DNA from: JBMNCQ01 sp049366715
GTDB taxonomy: Bacteria > Bacillota > Peptococcia > Peptococcales > BICA1-8
Assembly: GCA_049366715.1 (NCBI GenBank)
Contig: JBMNCQ010000004.1
Span: 62,001 to 126,000 of the forward strand
Reading direction: 5' to 3'
DNA: 64,000 nucleotides
Shown: one piece after another, positions 53,724 through 63,122 of the stretch
How positions within the stretch are numbered: the first letter of the stretch is position 1
How the letters are laid out: every line of letters begins with the position of its first letter
Notes under the pieces: generated by a model
Database searches by the model: none
Seen by the model: the letters and a program-made list of their open reading frames with translations, nothing else
Told to the model about the DNA's origin: nothing
Made by a program: the position numbers and the translations under genes

Positions 53724-55019
53724 TTATCCCTTATAGCCTAATAATAGTTTAGGCAGGAATAAAACGATTTCCGGGAAAAATACCACGATAATTGTGGCAA
53801 TTATTAATGTGATTAAAAAAGGGAAAACCGCCTTTGCCGTCTCCTCCAGGCTTAATTTGCCTACACTCATGGCCACAAAAAGATTCACCCCTAAGGGAGG
53901 GGTCAGCATAGCCACCTCATTGGACATAACCATGAGGATTCCTAAATGAAGAGGATCAATACCGACCTGCCGGGCTAAAGGCACCAGAATGGGGGCCAGA
54001 ACGGCCGTCGTCGCCAATTCCTCCATAAACATCCCCAGCAGGAATAAAAATCCCAAGATCATCAAAAGAATTGCCTGGGGATTTGTACTAATGGACATGA
54101 CCCACTTGGCAAGATTCTGCGGAACCTGGTACATTGTCAAAATACGGGCGAACAACTGGGTTACGCCTACCACCATCAAAACCATTCCCGAGGTTTCAGC
54201 GGCATTGATGAATGAACCCCACAGCAGATTGAAATCCCGCAGCTTTTTCGTTGCAAAAAAGCCGACCAGGGCCGAATACAATACTGCAACTACCGACGCC
54301 TCTACGGGAGTGAAAATTCCGCCGTAAATGCCACCCAGAATAACGACCGGCGCTCCCAGAGACCATTTATTCTTCCAAATTATTTTGAGAATTTCCCCCG
54401 ACGTATAAGATTTGGCAGAACCTTGATAGCCTTTTTTACGGGCAATAAGATAGGCTGTCAAAATCAGCATTCCCCCCACAAAAAAGCCCGGGATAAAGCC
54501 TGCCATAAAGAGTCCCGTTACAGATACGTTACCAATTACCCCATAGACGATCATGGGATTACTGGGGGGAATCAAAATTCCGATGGTACCCCCTGTCGCG
54601 CAAATGCCGGCGGCATAATCCTTGCCGTAGCCTTGCCGTACCATAGCCGGTATCATCAAGGTACCCATTGCGGCAGCCGTTGCAGGTCCTGAACCAATTA
54701 GGGCCGCAAAAAACATGCACCCTAAAATCGTCACAATTCCCAGTCCGCCCCGTACCTTGCCAACCATGGCTTGCATGGTTTCCACAATTTGATTGGCCAT
54801 GTCACTTCTTTCCATCAAAGCACCTGCAAAAATGAATGAAGGGATCGCCAACAGAGGAAACAGTTCTGCCATTTTATAAAGATCCAAGGGTATAATGGAA
54901 AGAGGGATGTCCGTCATTAAAAGCACGGCAAAAGCCGATACGCCCAGAGAAACGAATATTGGTACCCCCAGCAAAAGACAAGCAAAGAGAACGATCCAGA
55001 TCAAAACTTCAATCGGCAT
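53724..55019 (-). CDS. dctM: TRAP transporter large permease subunit
   Basis: 431 residues from the ATG at 55019, behind AAAGGAGGG; it overlaps the end of dctQ by 11 bases. About 12 membrane helices with DctM signatures GSGPATAAAMGTLMIPAMVRQGYGKDYAAG and IGILIPPSNPMIVYGVIG. It forms the Na-driven translocation channel for the acid captured by DctP. Confidence 0.92.
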   Translation of the reverse strand: MPIEVLIWIVLFACLLLGVPIFVSLGVSAFAVLLMTDIPLSIIPLDLYKMAELFPLLAIPSFIFAGALMERSDMANQIVETMQAMVGKVRGGLGIVTILGCMFFAALIGSGPATAAAMGTLMIPAMVRQGYGKDYAAGICATGGTIGILIPPSNPMIVYGVIGNVSVTGLFMAGFIPGFFVGGMLILTAYLIARKKGYQGSAKSYTSGEILKIIWKNKWSLGAPVVILGGIYGGIFTPVEASVVAVLYSALVGFFATKKLRDFNLLWGSFINAAETSGMVLMVVGVTQLFARILTMYQVPQNLAKWVMSISTNPQAILLMILGFLFLLGMFMEELATTAVLAPILVPLARQVGIDPLHLGILMVMSNEVAMLTPPLGVNLFVAMSVGKLSLEETAKAVFPFLITLIIATIIVVFFPEIVLFLPKLLLGYKG

Positions 55020-55512
55020 TAAGCGTCCCTCCTTTCTCTTTTGACTCAAGATACTCCTGATAATAATTTTGCAATATTCTGAAGGTCATCAATAAAAATC
55101 CAATGGGAACAATTAAAAATATGTATTTCATGTCCCAGCCAAGTACAGGAGATATTTGCTTGTTTTTCCCCATACTGACAAAAACCTCAAATCCCTTATA
55201 GACTACAACACAGTTAAACACAAGCCACACACAGTCACTCAACAGCAAAACTTTTCTCCTGAGCTTAGCCTTTAAGGGTTTAAATTGAGCCGTAACACGG
55301 ATATGGGTTTTATTTTTTGCGGATAATACGGTAGCAAAATACACAAGAAACACAAAACCATATCGGGAAATTTCTTCTGTCCAGGGCAATGACTTACCGA
55401 TAACATAACGGAAAAATACTTGCATCAGGAGACTGATAATCATTACTAACATGAAAATTACACAAAAAACCTCTTCAAAATTTTTGATAAACCAGCTTAC
55501 TTTTTTCTTCAT
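55009..55512 (-). CDS. dctQ: TRAP transporter small permease subunit
   Basis: 167 residues with four membrane helices. The family motif near LPWTEEISRYGFVFLVYFATVLSAK (about 40-65) is present. It pairs with DctM. Confidence 0.9.
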   Translation of the reverse strand: MKKKVSWFIKNFEEVFCVIFMLVMIISLLMQVFFRYVIGKSLPWTEEISRYGFVFLVYFATVLSAKNKTHIRVTAQFKPLKAKLRRKVLLLSDCVWLVFNCVVVYKGFEVFVSMGKNKQISPVLGWDMKYIFLIVPIGFLLMTFRILQNYYQEYLESKEKGGTLNAD

Positions 55513-55625
55513 AAATGCCCCCCTTATTATCGGCAGCGGAATATTGGCTTATAAAATGCTTACAACAGTAAAAAAGGGAATATTTTGTAATAGGAGCAAC
55601 TTTTTATAAAGTACCTCCTTTATTT

Positions 55626-56672
55626 TTAGGGCAGTTGCTTACCCAGCACTTCCATGGCCTTGGCTACTGTGTCTCTGCCGCCTACTTTTTCATAATAAGT
55701 GGGCCAGTCGGCTTTTGCTTTCTCCTCCCAAACACGTTCATCTTCCGGTGTAGGGTTAAGGGTTACGTTAACTTCCATTTCTCTTTTCGCTTTCTCAATA
55801 AAATCCTGGGTAAAACCTTTAATCCATTCCGTCGTTTCTTCTCCGGCTCTGATGAGGGCATTTTGCACATTTTCAGGCTGGCTTTGCAGCCATTCATCCT
55901 TTACGACGATTGCACAGACATCATATTTGTAATGAATCTCCGTTATATAATCGATAATTTCATCCAAATTTGTACTGTAAAAATCTCCGTAAGGAAGTTC
56001 CAGACCATCGATAACACCCTGCTGTACCGCGTTAATGGTTTCATCCCAGGCAATGGGCGTTGCATTTACGCCCCAAGATGCAAAAGCCCCCAACATCATG
56101 GGATTTTTCGGCACCCTTATTTTTAAACCTTTCAAATCAGCAAGGGTTTTAACTGCACGACCGTTGGTTCCTAAAACCCGCGGCCCCTGCTCAAACCAGG
56201 TGATGGTTTTAAGACCGGATTCTTGAAATATCTTCTCGTTCAATTCATCATTCATTTCCGCCACAACTTTATTGAATTCTTCGCTGTTATTAACGAAATA
56301 TGGTAAATCAAAGACACCAAAGGTAGGGGCAAAAGGGGATATATTATTCACCGATTCAATGGTGGCCTGAATTATTCCCGACTGTATATCCTGCACGGAC
56401 TTATTCCCGCTCCCAATCTGACCCCCGGGATAAATTTGCACATCTATTTGACCTTGGGAATATTCTTCAGCCAGCTCTTTAAATTTTTCCGAAGCATGAT
56501 GGAAAACACTATCGGTTCCTACCCCATGGGTTATTTTAAATGTTATCTTTTGGGGTTCCTCAGTCTGCCCTTTTGCTTCAGTATCCGTGTTTTTCCCGCA
56601 GCCTGCCAGAATCAACATTCCGCTTAATAATACCATCAGGATCATCAAACCTATTTTTCTTTTATTTTTCAT
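55626..56672 (-). CDS. dctP: TRAP transporter solute-binding protein
   Basis: 348 residues with a lipoprotein signal (Cys in LILAGCGKN, about 25). The DctP fold has an arginine in GLKIRVPKNPMM (about 180) positioned to bind the carboxylate or sulfonate of the ligand. First gene of the block dctP-dctQ-dctM-degT-gntR-hisD homologue-cuyA homologue. TRAP systems (HpsKLM) also import dihydroxypropanesulfonate in proteobacteria. The ATG follows AGAGGTGG. Confidence 0.92.
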   Translation of the reverse strand: MKNKRKIGLMILMVLLSGMLILAGCGKNTDTEAKGQTEEPQKITFKITHGVGTDSVFHHASEKFKELAEEYSQGQIDVQIYPGGQIGSGNKSVQDIQSGIIQATIESVNNISPFAPTFGVFDLPYFVNNSEEFNKVVAEMNDELNEKIFQESGLKTITWFEQGPRVLGTNGRAVKTLADLKGLKIRVPKNPMMLGAFASWGVNATPIAWDETINAVQQGVIDGLELPYGDFYSTNLDEIIDYITEIHYKYDVCAIVVKDEWLQSQPENVQNALIRAGEETTEWIKGFTQDFIEKAKREMEVNVTLNPTPEDERVWEEKAKADWPTYYEKVGGRDTVAKAMEVLGKQLP

Positions 56673-56790
56673 TTTACCACCTCTTCAAATGATTATTTTC
56701 TTATTTTTACTGCAATTTAAAAATTAAAATTCTTTTAAACAACCTCCTTTCTTTTCGCAAAATCATTAGGTTTAAGGCATCACCCCTTTC

Positions 56791-56818
56791 TTATTGTACA
56801 GATGTCTGTACATGTATG
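56791..56818 (-). promoter_or_regulatory. Putative GntR operator/promoter before dctP (site B)
   Basis: TGTACAGA and TCTGTACA form 8-bp inverted arms around a two-base centre. The whole 28-base segment matches site A at 51573. It lies about 120 bases upstream of dctP. The rest of 56673-57045 shows no gene. Confidence 0.65.
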
Positions 56819-57045
56819 GCTAAAAAAAATACATCCTTTTCCTGTTAATAATATTTTTACATTATTCAATTTAAATTTTAGTATTCCACATTGAAATATT
56901 TTTTCCTGCCAATAAATAAAATTTATTATAAAAAGCCGGCGTGTTAAACAGCTTGAAAATAATTCCGGGGACGGTAAGCAGACGCCGGGAACCAGTTTTG
57001 CACCGGTTTCGAAACTTTCCCTTGATTTATTCACGAATAAAAAAA

Positions 57046-57083
57046 CTGCCGCCCGATGTACTGAACAGTGCATTGGACGGCAG
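57046..57083 (-). terminator. Terminator of the small-protein/DMT operon
   Basis: Stem beginning CTGCCG and closing CGGCAG, with further pairing inside, then seven Ts on the minus strand. It lies 25 bases after the stop codon at 57108. Confidence 0.85.
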
Positions 57084-57107
57084 CCCCCTTATATCTGTTT
57101 CCCTAAG

Positions 57108-57290
57108 TCATTGATTAAACACCAGCATATAAATTGCTAATGAAAGTACCGTACTAATAAATACTATGCTAATTAAGCGATCACACCAGCCAGGTAATTC
57201 CCCCTTAGTTTCCGCTTCTTCTAACCGGGCTTTAAGGATTACTTTGGCAGTTTCTTCATTGCGAGCCCAATCCCACATTTTAGAAAACAA
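57108..57290 (-). CDS. Small single-span membrane protein, unknown
   Basis: 60 residues: a charged amphipathic N-terminal half (EETAKVILKARLEEAETKGE) and one C-terminal membrane helix (about 38-57). An AAAGGAG site lies upstream, and a terminator follows, so it is a real gene. It is last in the DMT transporter/winged-helix operon. The function is unknown. Confidence 0.65.
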   Translation of the reverse strand: MFSKMWDWARNEETAKVILKARLEEAETKGELPGWCDRLISIVFISTVLSLAIYMLVFNQ

Positions 57291-57348
57291 CTCCTTTTAT
57301 CTCTGTTTTTCTATCATTTTAATTGAAATAAATTTTACCGCCCTTGAT

Positions 57349-57654
57349 TTAAACTGGAAGCTTTAACTGATCCGGCGGTTTTTTCTTCCCAACCAAATGC
57401 TTCATTCTTTCAGCACCGTATTTCGTTATTTTATAAAATTGTTTCAGTCTGCCGGATTCGTCAAGGATAATATCGGTCAAACCGATCATCCCCACAGCTT
57501 TTAGGGAGATAAGGTAATCTTCAATGCCCTTTTCAGTAAGATTCCGGCCCAGGCCATACTCTTTTTTTAAATTTGCCAGTAAATCTTCGTTGGAGATGCC
57601 TTCATGATATTTAATTAGTTGTAAGATTCTAATTTTGACAGGCAATAGACTCAC
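57349..57654 (-). CDS. Winged-helix protein, probable small regulator
   Basis: 101 residues, start GTG at 57654 behind AAGGAGG. The sequence VKIRILQLIKYHEGISNEDLLANLKKEYGL ... YLISLKAVGMIGLTDI ... YKITKYGAERM has the helix spacing and beta-wing of PadR/MarR-like winged helices. It lies 13 bases after the DMT transporter gene. It may sense or limit expression of that transporter. The family is not firmly assigned. Confidence 0.6.
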   Translation of the reverse strand: MSLLPVKIRILQLIKYHEGISNEDLLANLKKEYGLGRNLTEKGIEDYLISLKAVGMIGLTDIILDESGRLKQFYKITKYGAERMKHLVGKKKPPDQLKLPV

Positions 57655-57667
57655 GATCCCAACCTCC

Positions 57668-58663
57668 TTAATCTCCTCTTAAATTTGCAATTTGTTTAGG
57701 ATTTCCGATCGTAAGGATTGTTCCTAAACTAATTGTGATAACCCCGGTAATCAGCGTTGGTGTTATTTCTAAACCGTTTAATAACCAGCCGAAGAATACA
57801 GACCACAGTGCATAAGTTACATTCAGACCCATAGCCCGGGTTACTCCCGTCATATTCATCGCACGATACCAGCACAAATAACTGATGCCGCCTATTAAAC
57901 CGATTATTCCCAGATACCAGCCGGATGGAGTATTAAGGCTGTGCAACAACAATTGTAAGGCCTCTCTGCCAGCTAAAGGAAGTATACATACTATGTAGAA
58001 AATGAATGAAGTGGCCTGCCGGATGCCTATGGCAATATCTGAATCCACCATATCCATGCCATAAGTTGACATCACACCTTCAACAGCCCAGCTGACAGCG
58101 GCAACAAAGGCTAAACTGATGCCGAGATAAAAGTAAGGAGAATTTTCCGTTGCTGGCGGGACATAACTTACGATAAATGAACCTATGATCGCTAAAGTAA
58201 TTCCCGCCCTTACTTTAGCCGTGATTTTTTCTTTCAAAAAAACCGCCCCCAGTAAGGCCCCTATTGCCGGATAGGCCGCAGTAATAGCAGCCGTATAAGA
58301 GGCACCGGCGAAATATATCCCCAGGAGATTGCCGGACATCCCGACCGGTCCTCCGATAATCGCAGCCATTACAATAATCCTGGCCGGCCGGGTTCTTAAA
58401 GTCCGGAGATATTCACACCCCTTGCCGCAAGCAAAATTCTTACCAAAAATCCAGAGGGCTGCAAACCCGTCATGTAAACACGCAGCTACCAGCGGGGCAG
58501 CAAACAAACCGGCACTATTCACGAATGGAATTAAACCTAATACTATTCCCAAAAGAACCCCGTCCAAGCCCCATAAAGCTCCCGTGAGCAGCCCCAGACC
58601 AAGTCCTCTTTTCGCAAAGGATAACTCTCTTCGTTGAAGTAATAATACCGCTCTTGGGTCCAT
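57668..58663 (-). CDS. DMT superfamily (EamA) transporter
   Basis: 331 residues, about ten membrane helices in two EamA halves (second-half start near FVAAVSWAVEGVMSTYG). IIGGPVGMSGNLLGIYFAGASYTAAITAAYPAIGALLGAVFLKEKI is characteristic of the first repeat's end. It probably exports a metabolite or amino acid. Co-transcribed with the winged-helix and small membrane proteins. The ATG follows AAAGGAGC. Confidence 0.8.
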   Translation of the reverse strand: MDPRAVLLLQRRELSFAKRGLGLGLLTGALWGLDGVLLGIVLGLIPFVNSAGLFAAPLVAACLHDGFAALWIFGKNFACGKGCEYLRTLRTRPARIIVMAAIIGGPVGMSGNLLGIYFAGASYTAAITAAYPAIGALLGAVFLKEKITAKVRAGITLAIIGSFIVSYVPPATENSPYFYLGISLAFVAAVSWAVEGVMSTYGMDMVDSDIAIGIRQATSFIFYIVCILPLAGREALQLLLHSLNTPSGWYLGIIGLIGGISYLCWYRAMNMTGVTRAMGLNVTYALWSVFFGWLLNGLEITPTLITGVITISLGTILTIGNPKQIANLRGD

Positions 58664-58789
58664 TTATTTTTAGCTCCTTTATATTGTGTTGAATTTCACT
58701 ATCTCTATCTACTACGATAATATTCCTTACGACCATTGTGAAATACCGATTATATATGCCCCCTATAAGCAAGAAATATTGTAAAAAAA

Positions 58790-58813
58790 CAAGACCTGTC
58801 CACACAGGTCTTG
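58790..58813 (-). terminator. Terminator of the LysR gene
   Basis: 10-bp stem CAAGACCTGT with its complement, then seven Ts on the minus strand. Confidence 0.85.
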
Positions 58814-58859
58814 ACAAACAACTCTTTCGTTCTAAAGTACCTCTCCTATTTACTTTGAA

Positions 58860-59789
58860 CTATATTTGCGATAATAAAAGTTCATTAACTTTACTCAGGT
58901 TTTCAGAGCAAGTGCTTCTTATGATCTTAATAAATTCTTTCTCGATGAGGGAAAGGTGGTGACGGTTAGACCAAATTAAGATCACAACAACTTCCAGTTT
59001 TACGTCTTGTATTTTAACCGTCTTAAATTTAGTATCTTTAAAATATTCCTTAGCCATGAGATTAGGTACAAATACCAAAGTTTGACCTTGAGATATTATC
59101 TTCTCCAGCATGGGTAAATTATCAACTCTAAAGGAGACATTAACATCCCCGTATTTATTTAGAATACTTGATACACCGCAATCTGTAACATATTCCGTAT
59201 TATATAAAACGATGGGAAAAGATAGAGCCTCCCGCAAAGTAGCTATTTCATTAGAGATTGCACAGTCTTTTCCTGCTAAAACAACCAACTCGTCGGAAAA
59301 CAGCTCTAAATGTTTAATGTCTTTTGCTCTGCTAAATGCCTCCGTTTTCATAATAATACCAAAATCAGCTTTTCCGGAATTTACATCTCTTAAAATATTA
59401 TTAGATTCCCCTACTTTCAGAAATGTATTAACTTTGGGAAAATTCTTTTTAAAATTAATCAGAACGTTCGGCATTAAAGAGATATTAACTCCCGGTTCTG
59501 CCGCAATGGACATATCACCGGCTAGTTCTATGGAATTAACTTTAGCAACTTCTTTGATTTCATCAATCGTTTCTATAATTTCCATTGCCTTTTGAATAAT
59601 CAGTTCACCTATTTCTGTCGGGAAAACCCCTTGATTCGTTCTTTTTAACAGTGGAATGCCCAGCTCCGCTTCTAACTTACTGATAGAAGTACTTAAGGCC
59701 GGCTGAGATATATGAGCCCGCTCAGACGCTAAAGAAATGGATTGAGATCTATATACTTCAACGAGAAAATATAGCTGTTCCAGACGCAA
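58860..59789 (-). CDS. LysR family transcriptional regulator
   Basis: 309 residues from a TTG at 59789, which has AAAGGTG seven bases upstream. Winged helix (LEQLYFLVEVYRSQSISLASERAHISQPALSTSISKLE, about 2-40) and effector domain (about 90-290). It lies between the BCCT transporter and the DMT exporter genes, all on one strand, so either may be its target. Confidence 0.87.
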   Translation of the reverse strand: MRLEQLYFLVEVYRSQSISLASERAHISQPALSTSISKLEAELGIPLLKRTNQGVFPTEIGELIIQKAMEIIETIDEIKEVAKVNSIELAGDMSIAAEPGVNISLMPNVLINFKKNFPKVNTFLKVGESNNILRDVNSGKADFGIIMKTEAFSRAKDIKHLELFSDELVVLAGKDCAISNEIATLREALSFPIVLYNTEYVTDCGVSSILNKYGDVNVSFRVDNLPMLEKIISQGQTLVFVPNLMAKEYFKDTKFKTVKIQDVKLEVVVILIWSNRHHLSLIEKEFIKIIRSTCSENLSKVNELLLSQI

Positions 59790-59936
59790 TATAATCACCT
59801 TTTCAATTTTATTGTAAAGCAATTAAATTGTTAACAGAAATATTGTAATTTATTTTTTTTATCAGGTATATAAAAAAATTTGTGGTAATTTAATCTTCCC
59901 TATTATTGTTGTGAAGCAGGTAAATTAAATTAAAAA

Positions 59937-59970
59937 ACACAGCCCCCGCCAATTACCCAAGGGGCTGTGT
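59937..59970 (-). terminator. Terminator of the BCCT gene
   Basis: 10-bp stem ACACAGCCCC with its complement and six Ts on the minus strand. It is about 207 bases after the stop codon at 60177; the bases in between show nothing recognisable. Confidence 0.8.
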
Positions 59971-60176
59971 ATCATAGAAAATCCGCTTTACACCAACTAT
60001 TCATTTACAATTATCATCCGATTATCTCCAAAATATTTCTTCTTTTTTTAAGCAAGCTGCGGCAAACCTTAACTCTTAGTTAAGGTTATCGGCCATAAAA
60101 AGCTAATATTTAAATGAATAGTTGTGAACCCTTGAGTATATAACCCTTCTATGCATATTGAAATTTGTCTTCCTCG

Positions 60177-61817
60177 CTACTTTCCGCTATTCGGTGTAAT
60201 CGTTGTCTCAGACATTATCGACCTGCTTAGAGAATCGGTATTCTCTAAAGTATCATCTGATTTCAAACTTGAGTCGGCATAAGTTAGATATTGCGGTTTA
60301 ACTTTTTCGCCGAAATCTTCTTTCAGCCATTTAACTAATGAAACAGCCAGCATAACCGTTACAATTGCTACCGGGAAACTGGTTATAATTGATGATAACT
60401 GTACGACTTTCAAACCACCAACTAAAAATAAGGCCGAGGTACAGAAAAACAGCATAAAAGACCAGAATATTCTTGACCATTTGGGAGGTTCCTGCGTATC
60501 CCTTATTTCAGAGCAGCACATAGCGGAAATTGTATAGGAAACAGAATCTACGGCTGTAACCTGAGATACGAGCATTACAATCAGAAACACCGGTATTGCA
60601 ACAGCACTCATCGGCAGGGTATTCAGCAAATGGGTTATGACTACCGGGCCCCCGGATTCCTGCAGCATCGTAATCAAGTCCGCCCCCCTGTTCAAAATCA
60701 AATCAACGGTATAAGAACCAAAAGTCAGATAGAAAAGAGAAGATCCTGCCGTCGCCGTGAAGATCATATTTAAGACAAGCTCCTTGATCGTACGGCCTCT
60801 GGATATTCTGGTAGCAAAAAGCCCCATGTAAGTTGCCCAGGCGAACCACCAGGCCCAGTAAAAAACGGTCCAATCCTGGGGGAACCCGGATTTCGTTATG
60901 GGATCGGTATATAAGCTCATCCGCAGGAAGTTGTCTAAAAGCATTCCTACGTTGTCGAAGAATAAGGAAAGCATAAATGCTGTCGGTCCTGCAAGCAGCA
61001 CGAATAATAACAGCAATAAAATTAGCCACATATTGTAATCCGATATTTTCGCAATCCCCGCATATAAACCCCGGTAACAGCTATAACCATAAAGACAGGA
61101 AAACAGTGCTGCAACAATAATTCTTAACCACAGGGTGTCCGTAAGTCCTAAATAATTTGCTGCGATATTTGTCATCATAGGTAAAAGGAGTCCTAAGGAG
61201 GTTGCTACGCCACCCACCATACCTACAACCATGATTAAATCAATCACTCTGCCTAACCATCCGTCAACCCTGTTCCCTAAAATGCCCCGACAGGCATAAC
61301 TTGGATAAAGGAACGGCTTTTTCCTAACATAAAACATATAAGAGAAACCAATTGCAGGAATAACAAAGGTACCCCAGGCACTGACACCCCAGTGAAAAAT
61401 GCCATAGGAAAGAGCCCACTGAGCAGCCTGGGCCGAATTTGCTTCCGCCCAAAAAGGCGGCCACTGTAAATAATAAATCGGTTCAAGAATCCCCCAGTAG
61501 ATCAGACCCGCTCCCGAACCGCCGCAGAACATCATGGCAAACCAGGTAAAAGTAGAAAATTCCGGCTTTTCATCCGGCCCGCCCAGCTTTACCCTGCCAT
61601 AAGGACCAAAGGCCAGCCACAAGGAAAAAAGCACCGCACCAAAAACAACGATTTCCCACATCCAGTCAGTACCATGGGTAACGGCATACATTACTTTATC
61701 TACCAGACCTTGCGCAGTTTCTTGGTAAATGATCATCGGACCAAAAAATAATAAGCAAATAAGTACACTACCCCAAAAAACCGATTTGTTTATCTTTGCA
61801 TATTTTGAAAAATCCAT
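60177..61817 (-). CDS. BCCT family transporter (choline/betaine/carnitine type)
   Basis: 546 residues from the ATG at 61817, behind AGAGGTGG. Twelve membrane helices; the TM8 signature DWTVFYWAWWFAWATYMGLF carries the aromatic box that binds quaternary ammonium groups. It imports a trimethylammonium compound such as choline, betaine or carnitine, coupled to Na or H, or by exchange. Next to microcompartment genes, choline is the favoured guess. Confidence 0.9.
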   Translation of the reverse strand: MDFSKYAKINKSVFWGSVLICLLFFGPMIIYQETAQGLVDKVMYAVTHGTDWMWEIVVFGAVLFSLWLAFGPYGRVKLGGPDEKPEFSTFTWFAMMFCGGSGAGLIYWGILEPIYYLQWPPFWAEANSAQAAQWALSYGIFHWGVSAWGTFVIPAIGFSYMFYVRKKPFLYPSYACRGILGNRVDGWLGRVIDLIMVVGMVGGVATSLGLLLPMMTNIAANYLGLTDTLWLRIIVAALFSCLYGYSCYRGLYAGIAKISDYNMWLILLLLLFVLLAGPTAFMLSLFFDNVGMLLDNFLRMSLYTDPITKSGFPQDWTVFYWAWWFAWATYMGLFATRISRGRTIKELVLNMIFTATAGSSLFYLTFGSYTVDLILNRGADLITMLQESGGPVVITHLLNTLPMSAVAIPVFLIVMLVSQVTAVDSVSYTISAMCCSEIRDTQEPPKWSRIFWSFMLFFCTSALFLVGGLKVVQLSSIITSFPVAIVTVMLAVSLVKWLKEDFGEKVKPQYLTYADSSLKSDDTLENTDSLSRSIMSETTITPNSGK

Positions 61818-62110
61818 TTTTCCACCTCTTTTTTCGATTAGGTTATAAATTTTTCTTGACCGCAACTCCTTTCTCTAAAATTTTCCTTATCTAATTTTGT
61901 TAAATAATTCACTTTTGTTTTGATTATAAAATGTCTTTATATATTTGTTAATAAGGAAATACATATACCTGATATAATAATAAAATATAGCTATCAATAA
62001 TATTTTCCGGGGATTAATTTTAATTATTATTAATATTAATGGCACCGGAAAGCATTTCTCCTTGACTGCTTTTCCGATCCTACTTGCATCATAAATTTTC
62101 GCTTTAGCAG
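61818..62110. other. AT-rich spacer upstream of the BCCT gene
   Basis: Contains only AT-rich sequence that presumably holds the BCCT promoter. No operator or RNA element recognised. Confidence 0.4.
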
Positions 62111-62148
62111 ATAAGGGCTGCCTTGCTTTTGCCGGGGACAGCCCTTAT
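62111..62148 (-). terminator. Hairpin after the microcompartment operon
   Basis: 10-bp stem ATAAGGGCTG with its complement and a long loop, 22 bases after the shell-protein stop. There is no T run, so termination would be weak. Confidence 0.5.
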
Positions 62149-62169
62149 TATAATCTGTTTTCCGGCTCC

Positions 62170-62460
62170 TTAAGCTTCCTTCCTGCTTACAGGAAGGATA
62201 AATTCTACATCACCATGAGGACGTGGAATGACATGGACGGAGAGCAGTTCACCAACACGCTGGGCTGCTGCTGCTCCGGCGTCCGTTGCTGCTTTTACAG
62301 CACCTACATCACCTCTGACCATAACGGTTACCAGCCCGCCGCCGACTAATTCCCGGCCCAGGAGATAAACATTGGCGGCTTTAACCATGGCGTCTGCCGC
62401 TTCAATTGCTCCTACCAGACCTTTTGTTTCAATTAACCCTAAAGCTTCTGTTTTACTCAT
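62170..62460 (-). CDS. Bacterial microcompartment hexameric shell protein
   Basis: 96 residues, single BMC domain of PduA/EutM type (ALGLIETKGLVGAIEAADAMVKAANVYLLG, pore loop VGGGLVTVMV). It tiles the protein shell around the aldehyde-handling enzymes. Last gene of the operon, 19 bases after pduL. The ATG follows TAGGAGG. Confidence 0.95.
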   Translation of the reverse strand: MSKTEALGLIETKGLVGAIEAADAMVKAANVYLLGRELVGGGLVTVMVRGDVGAVKAATDAGAAAAQRVGELLSVHVIPRPHGDVEFILPVSRKEA

Positions 62461-62478
62461 TTTTGTTTCCTCCTAATT

Positions 62479-63120
62479 TTATTTTATAATTGTTATTTTT
62501 GAGTTTGGCACAAGGTTAAGAGCATTGGCTTCTTCCGTGTCAAGATGACATTCCAGAGCTGAGGTATTGCCGGCTCTGATGACAACATTACAGTAAGTTC
62601 CGCCACGAATTCCGCCTATGTTGATCGTTACCAATTCCCCGTCTGTTACCCCGAAGTTCCGGGCATCTTCTAAAGTCATATGAATATGCCGTTGGGCAAT
62701 CATCACGCCGCGGGACAACCGGATACTATCCTGGGGGCCAATGACAGTGATCCCCGGGGTTCCGGCTAAATCTCCGGACATTTTTACCGGCGCCTTGATC
62801 CCCAGCTTAAAACAATCTGCCTGCAGTATTTCTACCTGAGTTTCCCTTCTCACCGGCCCGAGGATGCGGACTTTTTCAATAGCACCTTTAGGTCCGCAGA
62901 TGGTCACCGTTTCCCGGCAGGCATACTGCATAGGCTGGGATAAATCCTTGGTTTTTGTCAATTGATATCCGGCACCAAACAAAATATTTAAATCAGTTGG
63001 GGAAAGATGGATATGACGGTTGGATATTCCTACGGGGATAGAGTCATCCTCTTTCCTAGAATCCCCCCCCTCTTTAAGAACCTCCAGAAGAAGCTCCTTC
63101 AAAGCATCATACCTTCCCAC
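62479..63120 (-). CDS. pduL: Phosphate acyltransferase PduL
   Basis: 213 residues. Zinc-binding PduL motifs SNRHIHLS (about 32), AQRHIHM (about 147) and ECHLDTEEANA (about 190) are intact. The first 20 residues form an amphipathic helix (YDALKELLLEVLKE) ahead of a flexible linker, typical of an encapsulation peptide. It converts acyl-CoA to acyl phosphate inside the compartment, saving energy as ATP through a kinase. The start is GTG at 63120. Confidence 0.95.
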   Translation of the reverse strand: MGRYDALKELLLEVLKEGGDSRKEDDSIPVGISNRHIHLSPTDLNILFGAGYQLTKTKDLSQPMQYACRETVTICGPKGAIEKVRILGPVRRETQVEILQADCFKLGIKAPVKMSGDLAGTPGITVIGPQDSIRLSRGVMIAQRHIHMTLEDARNFGVTDGELVTINIGGIRGGTYCNVVIRAGNTSALECHLDTEEANALNLVPNSKITIIK

Positions 63121-63122
63121 TT

